Of a DNA stretch of 64,000 bases, positions 63,724 to 64,000 are shown piece after piece (position 1 is the first letter of the stretch; each line of letters opens with the position of its first letter). Source of the DNA: RBC074 sp964470555 (GTDB lineage: Bacteria; Acidobacteriota; Blastocatellia; RBC074); NCBI GenBank assembly GCA_964470555.1, contig CAYYDG010000013.1, positions 62,001 through 126,000 of the forward strand, read 5' to 3'. The position numbers were made by a program, and so were the translations under genes. The notes below the pieces were generated by a model that ran no database searches, had not been told where the DNA came from, and saw only the letters and a list, made by a program, of their open reading frames with translations.

Positions 63724-64000
63724 TTAGGGTTTCTTGGCGGCAGCGCCTGAGCCGGGATTGGTCTTGTTGTATTGCGCCATGAAATCTTCGGTGATGTCGG
63801 TGGCTGTGGCCGCATAAAGCACCACGCCGGTTTGTTGAACCGCGCCGCCTTCCAACACCATGATGATGCCGCGTTGTTGGCAATAACCTTCCAGGAATTT
63901 GCCGATCTTTTCGTAAACCGGTTGCGTGACTTCGGCCTGACGTTTGTTGCCCAAAGCCTGGTAATCTTCCGTTTTACGTTTGAATTGACGCTCTTTTTCA
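63724..64000 (-). CDS. ompH: OmpH/Skp-family periplasmic chaperone (5' end beyond window)
   Basis: Only the C-terminal 91 residues lie in the window; the frame is open to its edge. The visible part (EKERQFKRKTEDYQALGNKRQAEVTQPVYEKIGKFLEGYCQQRGIIMVLEGGAVQQTGVVLYAATATDITEDFMAQYN) matches the C-terminal coiled coil and cap of OmpH/Skp chaperones, which hold unfolded outer-membrane proteins. The position upstream of lpxD is the conserved one. A short Lys/Pro tail ends the protein. bamA would be expected just outside the window. Confidence 0.88.
   Translation of the reverse strand, partial: EKERQFKRKTEDYQALGNKRQAEVTQPVYEKIGKFLEGYCQQRGIIMVLEGGAVQQTGVVLYAATATDITEDFMAQYNKTNPGSGAAAKKP

Overview
This window reads as a chromosomal segment of an Acidobacteriota bacterium, probably of the Blastocatellia/Solibacter type. 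That placement is an inference. It rests on a C-terminal module resembling the Solibacter-type TIGR03437 domain on a giant M36 metalloprotease, a carboxypeptidase-regulatory-domain TonB-dependent outer-membrane receptor, a TPR/ASPIC-UnbV protein, tandem tricorn-like proteases, and a lipid A operon (ompH-lpxD-fabZ-lpxA) that marks a diderm envelope. Coding density is high, with 43 genes called. I see no rRNA, tRNA, CRISPR array, intact insertion sequence or prophage.

Layout. 0-6 kb: secreted M36 protease (-). 6-13 kb (+): radA, an SH3 lipoprotein, a [2Fe-2S] ferredoxin-domain protein, a MetB/MetC-type PLP enzyme and a membrane-anchored PP2C phosphatase. 12.8-17.3 kb (-): a small degenerate histidine kinase, an NtrC-type regulator, a peptidoglycan-binding/BON-like protein and a secreted protein with DETRA repeats. 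17.5-32.4 kb (+): valS, a secreted adenosine deaminase, nadC, threonine dehydratase, a decayed gap, metY, metX, an Rsm22-like methyltransferase, hutH and a TPR/ASPIC protein. 32.4-36.7 kb (-): TonB-dependent receptor and a small membrane protein. 37-54.5 kb (+): a CtpA-type S41 protease, a coiled-coil membrane protein, three tricorn-like protease paralogues with a two-gene nucleotidyltransferase cassette between copies 1 and 2, a higBA toxin-antitoxin pair, an MNIO (DUF692) enzyme with a coupled partner, and a secreted esterase. 54.7-61.2 kb: an accessory island with retropepsin-like protease, DUF5678-like protein, TPR protein and P-loop ATPase (-), facing an XPB-type helicase and Bax1/DUF790 nuclease (+). 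61.2-64 kb (-): lipid A genes, with ompH running off the window.

What works together. metX and metY form the direct-sulfhydrylation route to homocysteine. The lpx/fabZ/ompH genes serve outer-membrane biogenesis. The three tricorn paralogues, CtpA, M36 protease and TonB receptor suggest strong extracytoplasmic protein and peptide processing. The best candidates for an undescribed system are (i) the MNIO enzyme plus its 4-nt-overlapping partner at 51.4-53.1 kb, which have no recognisable precursor peptide, and (ii) the ATPase/TPR pair (8-nt overlap) that diverges from the XPB-Bax1 helicase-nuclease pair.

A second theme is non-coding. At least six families of short tandem-unit arrays followed by their own inverted complement sit at gene junctions. 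They resemble in design the short tandemly repeated repetitive (STRR) elements of cyanobacteria. One copy lies in frame inside a coding sequence, and every junction of the lpx operon carries a different repeat element.
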